Made by a program: the position numbers and the translations under genes. A stretch of 23,633 nucleotides of DNA, taken from positions 1-23,633 of the forward strand of contig JAGQIT010000120.1 of assembly GCA_020431135.1 (NCBI GenBank), in the 5' to 3' direction. Shown one piece after another: positions 6,814 to 14,079 of this stretch. This stretch comes from Myxococcales bacterium. GTDB taxonomy: Bacteria > Myxococcota_A > Polyangia > Nannocystales > Nannocystaceae. Positions within the stretch are counted from its first letter, which is position 1, and each line of letters begins with the position of its first letter. The notes beneath the pieces were generated by a model, which was given only the letters and a program-made list of their open reading frames with translations, did no database searches and was not told the origin of the DNA.

Positions 6814-8139
6814 GTGGTAGTGGCAAATCGACTCGCAAAGCTCGCCTTCGCGCCCGTAGCTCTCGCCGGCGTGTTGTTGAGTGCGGGCGGCTGCAATGAC
6901 CCGGTGATGGTCGACCCTCCGGATGACTGCTCGACGCTCAGTCAGAACGGATATGTCCTCGAGGTCATGCAGCACTCGTACCTGTGGAACGATCAGGTGC
7001 CCGACGACGTCGACCCCGCCCTCTACGAGGAGCCGCGCGACATCCTCGCCGACCTCCGCTACAGCGAGATCGACCGCTGGAGCCGCGTCGCCGACAAGGT
7101 GACGAGCGACGCCCTCTTCGAGGAGGGCAAGACGATCAGCTACGGCTTCAGCCACATGCGCGACGCCGACGGCAAGATCCGGATCTCCTTCGTCCACGAC
7201 GACTCGCCGGCGTCGCGCGCCGGCCTCGTCCGCGGCGACGAGATCATCATGATCAACCGCCTGTCGATCTCCGAGATCGACGCAGGCGGCCTTTGGAACG
7301 ACATGTTCGGCCCGCGCGAGCTTGGCGTGACGGTCGACCTCCAGGTCGTCGAGGATGAGGGCGTCACCCGCGACGTCGAGCTCACCCGCGACTGGATCAA
7401 GATCGTCACGGTGCCGATCACCAACATCATCGAGCGAGACGGCCGCAAGATCGGCTACCTCTACTTCACCTCGTTCGTCGACACCGCGATCCCCGAGCTC
7501 GACGAGGCGATCGCCGGCTTCAAGCAGGCAGGCGTCGACGAGCTCGTCGTCGACCTGCGCTACAACGGCGGCGGCCGCCTCAAGGTCGCCCGCCACCTCG
7601 CCAGCCTGATCGCCGGCGACGCCGGCCACGACCGCGAGCTCGCCTACCACGTCCAGTACAACTACGACCTCCGCGAGGAGAACGAGGAGTACAAGCTCGA
7701 CCGCCTCGCCCACGCCCTCACGCTCAAGCGGGTCTATTTCATCACCACCCGGCGGACGCTGTCGGCGAGCGAGGTCGTGATCAACTCGGTGCGCCCCTAC
7801 GTCGACACCTACGTGATCGGCGGGGTCACGGGCGGCAAGCCGGTGGGGATGCGCTCCTTCGACTTCTGCGACAAGATCCTCTACCCGATCACCTTCCGCC
7901 TGGTGAACGCCGACGGCGAGACCGACTACTACGACGGCCTGCCCACGGACTGCGACGCCGGCGACGACCTCCTGTCGCAGCTCGGTGACCCCGGCGAGAC
8001 CTCGCTCGCGGCGGTCCTCGACCTCATCGACGGCAAGGGCTGCACCCTCGGCGATCCGATGGCCGGCGCCCCGGCGCCGAGCCCCGACGAGGTCCCCTTC
8101 CTCGTCGACCCGGTCCACGCGACGATCGGCGCCTGGTAG
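6814..8139 (+). CDS. S41 family peptidase lipoprotein with PDZ domain
   Basis: This is a predicted lipid-anchored serine protease of the C-terminal processing (CtpA/Tsp) family, 441 residues. A signal peptide ends in SAGGC (Cys27). A PDZ-like segment follows at about residues 105-200 (DDSPASRAGLVRGDEIIMIN), which would bind substrate C-termini. The S41 core contains GYLYFTSF, VDLRYNGGG and the nucleophile region TLSASEVVIN. Ser317 and Lys342 (in GGKPVG) are exactly 25 residues apart, as in the Ser/Lys dyad of E. coli Tsp, so the protease should be active. The start may instead be the GTG at 6820; 6814 is chosen as the first one downstream of TATAGT. The gene is divergent from the cyclic-nucleotide-binding gene and ends at a strong shared terminator. 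Natural substrates are unknown. Confidence 0.88.
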   Translation: MVVANRLAKLAFAPVALAGVLLSAGGCNDPVMVDPPDDCSTLSQNGYVLEVMQHSYLWNDQVPDDVDPALYEEPRDILADLRYSEIDRWSRVADKVTSDALFEEGKTISYGFSHMRDADGKIRISFVHDDSPASRAGLVRGDEIIMINRLSISEIDAGGLWNDMFGPRELGVTVDLQVVEDEGVTRDVELTRDWIKIVTVPITNIIERDGRKIGYLYFTSFVDTAIPELDEAIAGFKQAGVDELVVDLRYNGGGRLKVARHLASLIAGDAGHDRELAYHVQYNYDLREENEEYKLDRLAHALTLKRVYFITTRRTLSASEVVINSVRPYVDTYVIGGVTGGKPVGMRSFDFCDKILYPITFRLVNADGETDYYDGLPTDCDAGDDLLSQLGDPGETSLAAVLDLIDGKGCTLGDPMAGAPAPSPDEVPFLVDPVHATIGAW

Positions 8140-8170
8140 CGCCGCCGACCGCGACCGTCGCGTGCGAGCC

Positions 8171-8198
8171 CTGCGAGCGCCCGAGCGGGCGCTCGCAG
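8171..8198. terminator. 12 bp perfect hairpin between convergent genes
   Basis: CTGCGAGCGCCC (8171-8182) pairs perfectly with GGGCGCTCGCAG (8187-8198) around a GAGC loop. It lies in the 63-base gap between the convergent stop codons of the S41 peptidase and the DUF4388 regulator, and probably serves both. T-tracts are lacking on both sides. Confidence 0.65.
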
Positions 8199-8202
8199 CC
8201 TC

Positions 8203-8952
8203 TCAGCGCTCGCGCTCGTCGATCATCCGGGCGCTCTCCATGATCAACCCGGTCGTCGACATCCGGACCTCTTCGTCGATGTCGAACTCGAGGGGGGCGA
8301 ACTCGAAGCGACCGTTGCGCCACCCCATCGCCCGGAAGACCGCCGGCTCGTTGCGCTCCTCGGCGCCGCGGGCCGCGACCACGCGCCCCTGCTTGATGAA
8401 GATGCGGACCGTCTCGGCCGGCTCGTCGCGGTGCATCAGCAAGAGCCCGCTCTTGCGCTCCATCTCGAGGAGCGTGAGCACCGACGCGAGGCCGATCTGC
8501 GCCAGCGTGCCGGAGACGGCGCGGTCGTCGGGGACGTCGACGATCCGGTAGGTCGCCTTGAGGTCGCGCTCGACGGAGTCCCGCCGCGACAGCGCCCGCG
8601 CGACGCGGAGCTCGAGCTCCTCGAGCTCGAAGGGCTTCGTGACGTAGTCGTCGGCGCCGAAGCGGAAGCCGCGGATCCGGTCCTTCCCGGCGCCGAGCGC
8701 CGTCACGTAGATGATCGGCACGAACAGGAGGTCGGCCTTCGTCCGCAGCTTCTGGACGAGGTCCCAACCATCGAGGTTCGGCATCATGACGTCGGTGATG
8801 ATGAGATCGGGTACGCGGCGCTCGACCTCGGCGAGCGCCTCGTTGCCGTCGCTTGCGCAGACGACGTCATACCCTTGCATCGTCAGGTAGCGATCAATGA
8901 GCCGCCTGAGGCTCTGCTCATCATCAACGACGAGGATTCGCGGCGCGGACAT
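8203..8952 (-). CDS. Response regulator: receiver plus DUF4388 (PATAN-like) domain
   Basis: This is a predicted cytoplasmic response regulator of 249 residues with a non-DNA-binding output. Residues 1-~122 form an intact receiver: acidic pair Asp10-Asp11, phospho-acceptor Asp54 (IITDVMMP), Thr84 (YVTALG) and Lys106 (VTKPFE). Residues ~135-240 match the DUF4388 family: SGTLAQIGLASVLTLLEMER, KSGLLLM, IFIKQGRVVAARG and the NGRFEF motif near the end. Such proteins are common in myxobacteria and act by protein-protein contact rather than transcription. The start at ATG 8952 is fixed by AGGAGA three bases upstream. It is transcribed away from the roadblock-like gene and the kinase-tryptophanase operon. 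No cognate kinase lies in the same transcription unit, so partnership with the kinase at 10017 is possible but unproven. Confidence 0.9.
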   Translation of the reverse strand: MSAPRILVVDDEQSLRRLIDRYLTMQGYDVVCASDGNEALAEVERRVPDLIITDVMMPNLDGWDLVQKLRTKADLLFVPIIYVTALGAGKDRIRGFRFGADDYVTKPFELEELELRVARALSRRDSVERDLKATYRIVDVPDDRAVSGTLAQIGLASVLTLLEMERKSGLLLMHRDEPAETVRIFIKQGRVVAARGAEERNEPAVFRAMGWRNGRFEFAPLEFDIDEEVRMSTTGLIMESARMIDERER

Positions 8953-9366
8953 CGGTCTCCTAAGGGTCGGTCTAGCGGCTCCCCGTAGGCAAAGGATAGC
9001 AACACCGTTCGCCTCCGATGGCTGCGATCCGCCGGTCGAAGCGACGCAGTTCGACATCGCGCCCGCGATCGCCTCCGACAGTTTTGCAGGGCTCAGGCGC
9101 GAGCGACGCGCGCTTCCGCGCTGGTGTCAGCGATCGGTCACGCAGACGCTGATGGAGGTCGCCGTGTCAACCGCCGACCTCCTCTTCGCGCGATCTGCAC
9201 GGCTAGACGCCCCCCGCCTTTCGTGTTTCTATTATTCGGTCCTCGCTGCGGCCCCGCGGCCCAACGAAGACCGTACCTCGGGCCGACCTGTTGGCTCCAG
9301 CTCCACTCACGCAGCCCGCTGCCCCGCGACATCCTCGAGACCTTTGGACGCACAAAGGAAGCACCC
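8953..9366. other. Divergent intergenic region, 414 bases
   Basis: No gene is supported here. On the minus strand TATCCT (8998-8993), preceded by TGC as in an extended -10, could drive the DUF4388 regulator. On the plus strand TATTAT at 9230-9235 lies in the most AT-rich patch and could drive the small downstream gene with a leader of about 130 bases. An inverted repeat TCAGCG/CGCTGA (9127-9132, 9147-9152) lies between them. The frame in register with the downstream gene is open through much of the region, but its composition is not gene-like. Confidence 0.5.
8993..8998 (-). promoter_or_regulatory. Extended -10-like element for DUF4388 regulator
   Basis: On the minus strand TGC is followed by TATCCT, 40 bases before the ATG at 8952. 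The TG one base upstream of the hexamer fits an extended -10 promoter. No -35 was recognised. Confidence 0.35.
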
Positions 9367-9762
9367 ATGAACCTCAAGCAAGTCAACGAGCTCCTCTCGG
9401 AAATGGAAGACCAGATGATGGGCGGGATGGCCGCCGTCGACGTGTTCAGCAAGCAGTCTGGCATGTCGATCGCCGGGATCCGGACGGCGCCCAAGGCCTG
9501 CGCCCTCTTCAACGTCGTGTGCGAGCGGACCATTGACTCGATCAAGAAGTCGGGGTTGCCGATCCCCCATCACCTCGCGTCGATGCTCTTCACCCTCGGC
9601 GAGGACGAGAACGTCATGATCGCGGTCGTGGAGCTCGACGCGAAGTACCGCCTCGGGATGGCGATCGACCTGTCCAAGACCTCGATCGGCGTGATCATCT
9701 CCGTCGTGATGCCGGACATCATCCCGCGGATGCGCGCCGCCCTCGGGACCCGCGCGTCCTAG
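9367..9762 (+). CDS. Small conserved-looking protein, possible roadblock/LC7 fold
   Basis: I do not recognise this 131-residue protein by a firm family signature. It starts at ATG 9367, 6 bases after AAAGGAA (9354-9360), a good Shine-Dalgarno. It has no signal peptide or membrane segment. The predicted order is an N-terminal helix (residues 1-22), two strands (AAVDVFSKQSG, SIAGIRT), a long helix (CALFNVVCERTIDSIKK), a strand group (MIAVVELDAKYRLGMAID) and a C-terminal helix. This order matches the roadblock/LC7 fold used by MglB-type regulators of small GTPases, but this is inference from pattern only. It sits between a DUF4388 response regulator and the histidine kinase operon, a context where such signalling adaptors are common. 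It ends at a strong terminator and is monocistronic. No partner GTPase is in view. Confidence 0.7.
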   Translation: MNLKQVNELLSEMEDQMMGGMAAVDVFSKQSGMSIAGIRTAPKACALFNVVCERTIDSIKKSGLPIPHHLASMLFTLGEDENVMIAVVELDAKYRLGMAIDLSKTSIGVIISVVMPDIIPRMRAALGTRAS

Positions 9763-9784
9763 CCGACGCCGCGATCGTCTAGAG

Positions 9785-9822
9785 CCCTCCGTCGCGCCGC
9801 GACGGGGGGTTCTCTGTTCTCT
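9785..9822 (+). terminator. Rho-independent terminator
   Basis: CCCTCCGTCGC (9785-9795) pairs with GCGACGGGGGG (9799-9809) through 11 bp including one G-T pair, with a 3-base loop. It is followed by the pyrimidine tract TTCTCTGTTCTCT. This is the best terminator in the window and ends the small roadblock-like gene. Confidence 0.8.
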
Positions 9823-10006
9823 GCGAGCCGCCGCGAGGCGGATCTCCAGCGCTGGCTCGCGTCGACGACGGGCCGCGCCCACGCGGCGCGAGCTACCGCG
9901 CCGCGCCGCCCGTGCGGACGCCAGCGCGAAGAGGTCGACGAACGCGCGGAGCGACTTTGCCCAGGCCTGCCGTCGCCGACGAGTATTCACCGACCCGGCG
10001 GTTCTC

Positions 10007-10012
10007 TATACT
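10007..10012 (+). promoter_or_regulatory. -10-like hexamer TATACT abutting kinase start
   Basis: TATACT, a five-of-six match to the -10 consensus, ends 4 bases before the ATG at 10017. No Shine-Dalgarno sequence is present. A leaderless mRNA for the kinase-tryptophanase-regulator operon is suggested; no -35 element is clear. Confidence 0.5.
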
Positions 10013-10016
10013 CGCC

Positions 10017-12074
10017 ATGACCGACGTAGCCGTGGCAGGACCTGACAACACCTCGAGCGCCCCCTTGATCGTCCACTCGGAGGGATTCGGCGACCACCCG
10101 GCGGCGGCCGCCGTCGCGGACGTCGAGGTCGAGCGCCGCGGCGTCAGCCGCACCCAGCTCGGCGACCTCCTCGCCGACGCCGAGAGGACCCGCCCGCTCC
10201 TCGTCGTCCTCGACGACGACATGCTCCCAGAGACAGGGAAGCCTGCGCTCGCCGCTGCGCCGGAGCGCCCGGCGCCGCTGCGCTTCCTCGGCGTCACCGA
10301 GCGCGACCTCGTCGGCGACAGCTCGCTGGCCGACGACGAGCTCTGCGCCGTCTTCGCCCCGACCGCCGAGCCCGCGAGGATCGCCCGGGCCGTCCGCGCC
10401 GCCCTCCGCGAGCTCCGCCTCGAGGCCCGCAGCCTCGACCTCGAGCGCGAGCTCCGGGTCCGCTCGGCGCAGGTCCACGAGCTCAACCGCATCGGCGTCG
10501 CCCTGTCGACCGAGCGGGACTACGAGCGCCTCCTCGATCGCATCCTCCACTCGCTGCGCGAGCTCACCGCGGCGGACGCCGGCTCGCTCTTCCTCGTCGA
10601 GGACGCGCCGCAGGGCCAGAAGCTCCTCCGCTTCACCGTCGCCCAGAACGACTCGATCGAGACCCCGGCGCTCGTCCGCTTCACGATGCCGCTGAACACC
10701 AAGACGCTCGCCGGCTACGTCGGCGTCTCGGGCGAGCCGCTGAACATCCCCGACGTCTACAACATCCCCGACGACACGCCCTACTCGTTCAACAAGGGCT
10801 TCGACGAGCGCACCGGCTACCGCACGCAGTCGATGCTCGTCCTGCCGATGAAGAACCAGCAGGGCGACGTCATGGGCGTCGTCCAGCTGATCAACAAGCG
10901 CGGCTCCGAGGAGCGCCTCCCCGAGCCGCCGCACCTGTGCCGCGACATCGTCCCCTTCGACCTCCTCGCCACCGAGCTGTCGACGTCGCTGACCAGCCAG
11001 GCCGCCGTCTGCATCGAGAACAACGCGCTCTACGAGGGCCTGTCGAACAACATCCAGGAGCTCAAGGACACGCAGGCGCAGCTCGTCCAGAGCGAGAAGC
11101 TCGCCAGCCTCGGCCAGCTCACCGCCGGCGTCGCCCACGAGATCAACAACCCGCTGGCCTTCACCCGCAACAACACCCACCTGGCGAGCGAGCGCATCAA
11201 CTCGGCGAAGCGCCGCCTCCAGGTGACGAAGTGGCTCGACGAGCTCGACGAGCCGAGCTTCGAGCGCCTCCGGATCGCCGACGAGCTCCTCGAGAGCCTC
11301 AGCGAGGATCCGGCGCTGCGCGAGGACGTCAAGGAGGTCCAGGCCGACCTCTCGAGCCTCGGCGAGAACCAGCGCCTCGAGATCCTCGGCCAGTTCATGG
11401 ACTACGTCAGCCAGGCCAAGGAGATGCAGGAGGGCAACCTCATCGAGCTGATGGGCCGGGTCCAGACCCTCCTCGACGAGAGCTTCATCGGCCTCGGCCG
11501 CGTCGCCGAGATCGTCCGCGGCCTCCGCAACTTCTCGCGCCTCGACGAGGCCGGCTTCCAGGACGCCGACATCGACGAGGGGATCCGCCAGACGATGATG
11601 ATCCTCCGCGAGCCGGCGCGCGAGCAGAACGTCAACCTGATCGCCGACCTCGGCCTCACACGGACCTACCCGTGCTTCCCGGCGAAGCTCAACCAGGTCG
11701 TGCTCAACCTCGTCAACAACGCCATCGACGCCTCCCCGGCCGGGAGCGACGTCACGGTGACAACGCGCGAGCGCGACGGCAACGTCGAGATCTTCGTGCG
11801 CGACAGCGGCCACGGGATCCCGGAGCACATCCGCACCAAGATCTTCGACCCGTTCTTCACCACCAAGCCCGTAGGCAAGGGGACCGGTCTAGGCCTGTCG
11901 ATCTCCTATCGGATCATATCCGAGCACCACGGGAAAATCGCCGTTGACCCCAACGAAAACGGCGTTGGCGTAGTATTCTCGATTCGCATCCCGGTTCGTC
12001 AGCCCGGCCAAGAAGAGCCCGGCAAGTCGGGATCCGAGCAGACCACCCAGGCGGCCGTCGCGGAGGTTCAATGA
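10017..12074 (+). CDS. Soluble GAF-domain histidine kinase, first gene of tryptophanase operon
   Basis: This is a predicted cytoplasmic sensor histidine kinase of 685 residues, without membrane segments. Residues ~1-130 look like a degenerate receiver: a buried strand before an acidic cluster (LLVVLDDDMLP), ending in a helix like receiver alpha-5, without a clear phosphorylation lysine. A GAF domain spans ~155-332. A coiled coil leads to the H-box EKLASLGQLTAGVAHEINNP, with His374 as the phospho-acceptor. The second dimerisation helix (GRVAEIVRGLRNFSR) begins only near residue 492, so an unusually long charged helical segment lies inside the DHp hairpin. The ATPase motifs are complete: N-box from Asn559 (NLVNNAID), G1 with Asp596 (DSGHGIP), and F/G2 (FDPFFTTKP, GTGLGLSI). 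The gene overlaps the tryptophanase gene by 4 bases (ATGA), implying translational coupling. The signal is unknown; a GAF ligand such as an indole is a hypothesis. Confidence 0.9.
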   Translation: MTDVAVAGPDNTSSAPLIVHSEGFGDHPAAAAVADVEVERRGVSRTQLGDLLADAERTRPLLVVLDDDMLPETGKPALAAAPERPAPLRFLGVTERDLVGDSSLADDELCAVFAPTAEPARIARAVRAALRELRLEARSLDLERELRVRSAQVHELNRIGVALSTERDYERLLDRILHSLRELTAADAGSLFLVEDAPQGQKLLRFTVAQNDSIETPALVRFTMPLNTKTLAGYVGVSGEPLNIPDVYNIPDDTPYSFNKGFDERTGYRTQSMLVLPMKNQQGDVMGVVQLINKRGSEERLPEPPHLCRDIVPFDLLATELSTSLTSQAAVCIENNALYEGLSNNIQELKDTQAQLVQSEKLASLGQLTAGVAHEINNPLAFTRNNTHLASERINSAKRRLQVTKWLDELDEPSFERLRIADELLESLSEDPALREDVKEVQADLSSLGENQRLEILGQFMDYVSQAKEMQEGNLIELMGRVQTLLDESFIGLGRVAEIVRGLRNFSRLDEAGFQDADIDEGIRQTMMILREPAREQNVNLIADLGLTRTYPCFPAKLNQVVLNLVNNAIDASPAGSDVTVTTRERDGNVEIFVRDSGHGIPEHIRTKIFDPFFTTKPVGKGTGLGLSISYRIISEHHGKIAVDPNENGVGVVFSIRIPVRQPGQEEPGKSGSEQTTQAAVAEVQ

Positions 12075-13456
12075 GGAGTAGGGAACGCCTGATCATCCCG
12101 TATCGCTCGAAGGTCGTCGAGCCGATCAGCCTTCCATCACGCGAGGAGCGCCTCAAGCGGATCGAAGTCGCCGGTCTCAACGTCTTTCGCCTGCGATCTG
12201 CGGATGTCTATATCGACCTGCTGACCGACAGCGGCACCGGAGCCATCTCCGCGTCGCAGCTGTCGCGCTCGATGCTCGGCGACGAGAGCTACGCCGGCTC
12301 GCGCTCGTTCGAGGAGATGCGCCAGCAGATCCAGGAGACGATGGGCTTCCCGTACACGATCCCGGTCCACCAGGGCCGGGCCGCGGAGCAGGTCCTCAAC
12401 TACGTCCTGATCCGCCGGCACAGCTTCGTCCCGGGCAACACCCACTTCGACACGACGAAGGCCCACATCGAGCTCGCCGAGGGCCGGGCGATCGACTGCA
12501 CGATCGACGCCGGCCGCAGCTCCGAGGGCAACTACCCGTTCAAGGGGAACGTCGCCGTGTCGAAGCTCGAGCAGGTCATCGAGAAGTACGGCGCCCGCCA
12601 CATCGCCTACATCCTGATGACGATCACCTGCAACTCGGGCGGCGGCCAGCCGGTGTCGATGCAGAACATCCGTGACGTCCGCGCCCTGGCGTCGGCCCAC
12701 GGCCTGCCGCTGATCTTCGACGCCGCCCGCTTCGCCGAGAACGCGTACTTCATCAAGCTGCGCGAGCCCGGCTACCAGGACAAGCCGATCATCGAGATCA
12801 TCCACGAGATGATGAGCTACGCCGACGCGTGCACGATGAGCGCCAAGAAGGACGCGATCGTCCCGATGGGCGGCTTCATCGCCTGCCGCGACCGCGAGCT
12901 CTACGAGCGCCTCAAGACGCCGGCGATCATCTTCGAGGGCTACTTCACCTATGGCGGCATGTCCGGCGGCGACATGGAGATGCTCGCCCAGGGTCTGCGC
13001 GAGGTCGTCGACGAGACCTACCTCGCCTACCGCATCGGCCAGGTCCGGCGCTTCGGCGAGCTCCTCCAGAGCTTCGGCGTGCCGATCGTCGAGCCGATCG
13101 GCGGCCACGCCGTGTTCATCGACGCGCGCCGCTTCTTCCCGAACGTCCCCGAGGACGAGTTCCCGGCGCAGCTGCTCTGTACCGAGCTTTACAAAGAGGG
13201 TGGCGTCCGCGCCGTCGAGGTCGGCGCCGTGCTCATCGGCCGGGACCCCGACACCGGCGAGAACATCCGACCGGCGCTCGATCTTTGCCGACTTACCATC
13301 CCTCGAAGGGTGTACACTTTCGAGCACCTTGAGTATGTCGCAGACGTCATCCGCACGGTCCGGGAGGAGAAAGGTACGCAGATGAAGCGCGGGATCTGCT
13401 TCGATCAAGAGGCAGAAGGCATCCGCCACTTCTCGTCGACGTTCCGCTACCTGTAG
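12071..13456 (+). CDS. tnaA: Tryptophanase (PLP-dependent beta-eliminating lyase)
   Basis: This enzyme is predicted to cleave L-tryptophan to indole, pyruvate and ammonia using PLP. Its 461 residues compare with 471 in E. coli TnaA, and it is collinear from IDLLTDSGTGA and GDESYAGSRS to the C-terminus. The PLP lysine is Lys260 in SAKKDAIVPMGG. FDAARFAENAYF and LTIPRRVYT carry the conserved Asp and Arg residues of the family. Specificity points to tryptophanase: Val384 in AVEVG stands where tyrosine phenol-lyase has Arg, and His453 in IRHF stands where phenol-lyase has Phe. Overall similarity to phenol-lyase is also high, so assay is needed to exclude mixed activity. There is no tnaC leader peptide and no tnaB permease beside it. 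Instead it is sandwiched between a histidine kinase (4-base overlap) and a response regulator (14-base gap), an unusual setting. Confidence 0.9.
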   Translation: MRSRERLIIPYRSKVVEPISLPSREERLKRIEVAGLNVFRLRSADVYIDLLTDSGTGAISASQLSRSMLGDESYAGSRSFEEMRQQIQETMGFPYTIPVHQGRAAEQVLNYVLIRRHSFVPGNTHFDTTKAHIELAEGRAIDCTIDAGRSSEGNYPFKGNVAVSKLEQVIEKYGARHIAYILMTITCNSGGGQPVSMQNIRDVRALASAHGLPLIFDAARFAENAYFIKLREPGYQDKPIIEIIHEMMSYADACTMSAKKDAIVPMGGFIACRDRELYERLKTPAIIFEGYFTYGGMSGGDMEMLAQGLREVVDETYLAYRIGQVRRFGELLQSFGVPIVEPIGGHAVFIDARRFFPNVPEDEFPAQLLCTELYKEGGVRAVEVGAVLIGRDPDTGENIRPALDLCRLTIPRRVYTFEHLEYVADVIRTVREEKGTQMKRGICFDQEAEGIRHFSSTFRYL

Positions 13457-13470
13457 AGAGAGGTCCCCAG

Positions 13471-13938
13471 ATGGGTTGGAAAAGTTTCAAGAAGACCGGC
13501 CAGGTCCAAGCCGATTCGAAGCTCGCAAGCCTCGGCCTCCTGATCGTCGACGACGAGAAGTCGATCGTCACCACCCTCGAAGAGAGCTTCCGCGGGCTCT
13601 TCCGGATCTACACCGCGACCAGCGGTCCGGACGCCCTCAAGCTCTTCAAGGAGAACGACATCCACTTGATCGTCTCTGACCAACGGATGCCGGAGATGAC
13701 AGGGATCGAGCTCTTCTCCCACATCAAGGAGATCAACCCGACGACGATCCGCATCCTGCTCACGGGCTACGCGGACATCAACGCGGTCATCCGCGGCGTC
13801 AACGAGGGTCTCCTGTGGAAGTACGTGACGAAGCCCTGGAACGCCGAGGACCTCAAGGCCCTCGTCCGTGAGGGCGCCCGCAAGTACTACAAGGACGCCG
13901 GCCTCGACGTCCCGTCGTTTAGGATCCTCGGCGCCTAG
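13471..13938 (+). CDS. Single-domain response regulator
   Basis: This is a predicted cytoplasmic phospho-acceptor protein of 155 residues, with only a receiver domain after a ~20-residue basic N-terminal tail (MGWKSFKKTGQ). The receiver is intact: Asp27-Asp28 (LIVDDEK), phospho-acceptor Asp70 (IVSDQRMPEMTGIEL), Thr98 (ILLTGYADI) and Lys121 (YVTKPW). The SDQRMP and LLTGYAD signatures are those of receivers often fused to HD-GYP domains, but no output domain follows. It could be a phosphotransfer intermediate or act by protein contact. The start at ATG 13471 follows GAGAGG after 7 bases. It is the last gene of the kinase-tryptophanase operon and is followed by a strong terminator. The kinase at 10017 is the obvious candidate partner, by inference from the operon. 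Confidence 0.9.
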   Translation: MGWKSFKKTGQVQADSKLASLGLLIVDDEKSIVTTLEESFRGLFRIYTATSGPDALKLFKENDIHLIVSDQRMPEMTGIELFSHIKEINPTTIRILLTGYADINAVIRGVNEGLLWKYVTKPWNAEDLKALVREGARKYYKDAGLDVPSFRILGA

Positions 13939-14003
13939 CGGGAGGCGACGCCCGCGACCGTCGGCGGAGCTCCCCTCTCTCAGCTTCGTCGACACGAGAC
14001 AAG

Positions 14004-14037
14004 GCCCGCAGCGCTCGCTGCGGGCTTCGTCGTTCTC
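14004..14037 (+). terminator. Rho-independent terminator of the kinase-tryptophanase operon
   Basis: GCCCGCAGC (14004-14012) and GCTGCGGGC (14017-14025) form a perfect 9 bp stem with loop GCTC. The pyrimidine-rich tail TTCGTCGTTCTC follows. It cleanly ends the transcription unit that begins at the kinase gene. Confidence 0.75.
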
Positions 14038-14063
14038 GGGCCTCGCGGCGGGCGCGGCCGCGG

Positions 14064-14069
14064 TAGGAT
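14064..14069 (+). promoter_or_regulatory. -10-like hexamer TAGGAT upstream of acyltransferase
   Basis: TAGGAT ends 10 bases before the ATG at 14080, the same spacing as TAGGTT before the aldehyde dehydrogenase. It overlaps an upstream in-frame ATG (14068), which argues that the ATG at 14080 is the real start. Confidence 0.3.
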
Positions 14070-14079
14070 GCGCCCGACG

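Noticed and set aside
9124..9366. N-terminal extension of the roadblock-like protein
   Set aside because: The ATG at 9367 has a well-spaced Shine-Dalgarno, and the upstream stretch lacks gene-like codon bias.
9987..11828. 613-codon minus-strand open frame opposite the kinase
   Set aside because: It has the same shadow composition, and the kinase motifs on the plus strand are unmistakable.
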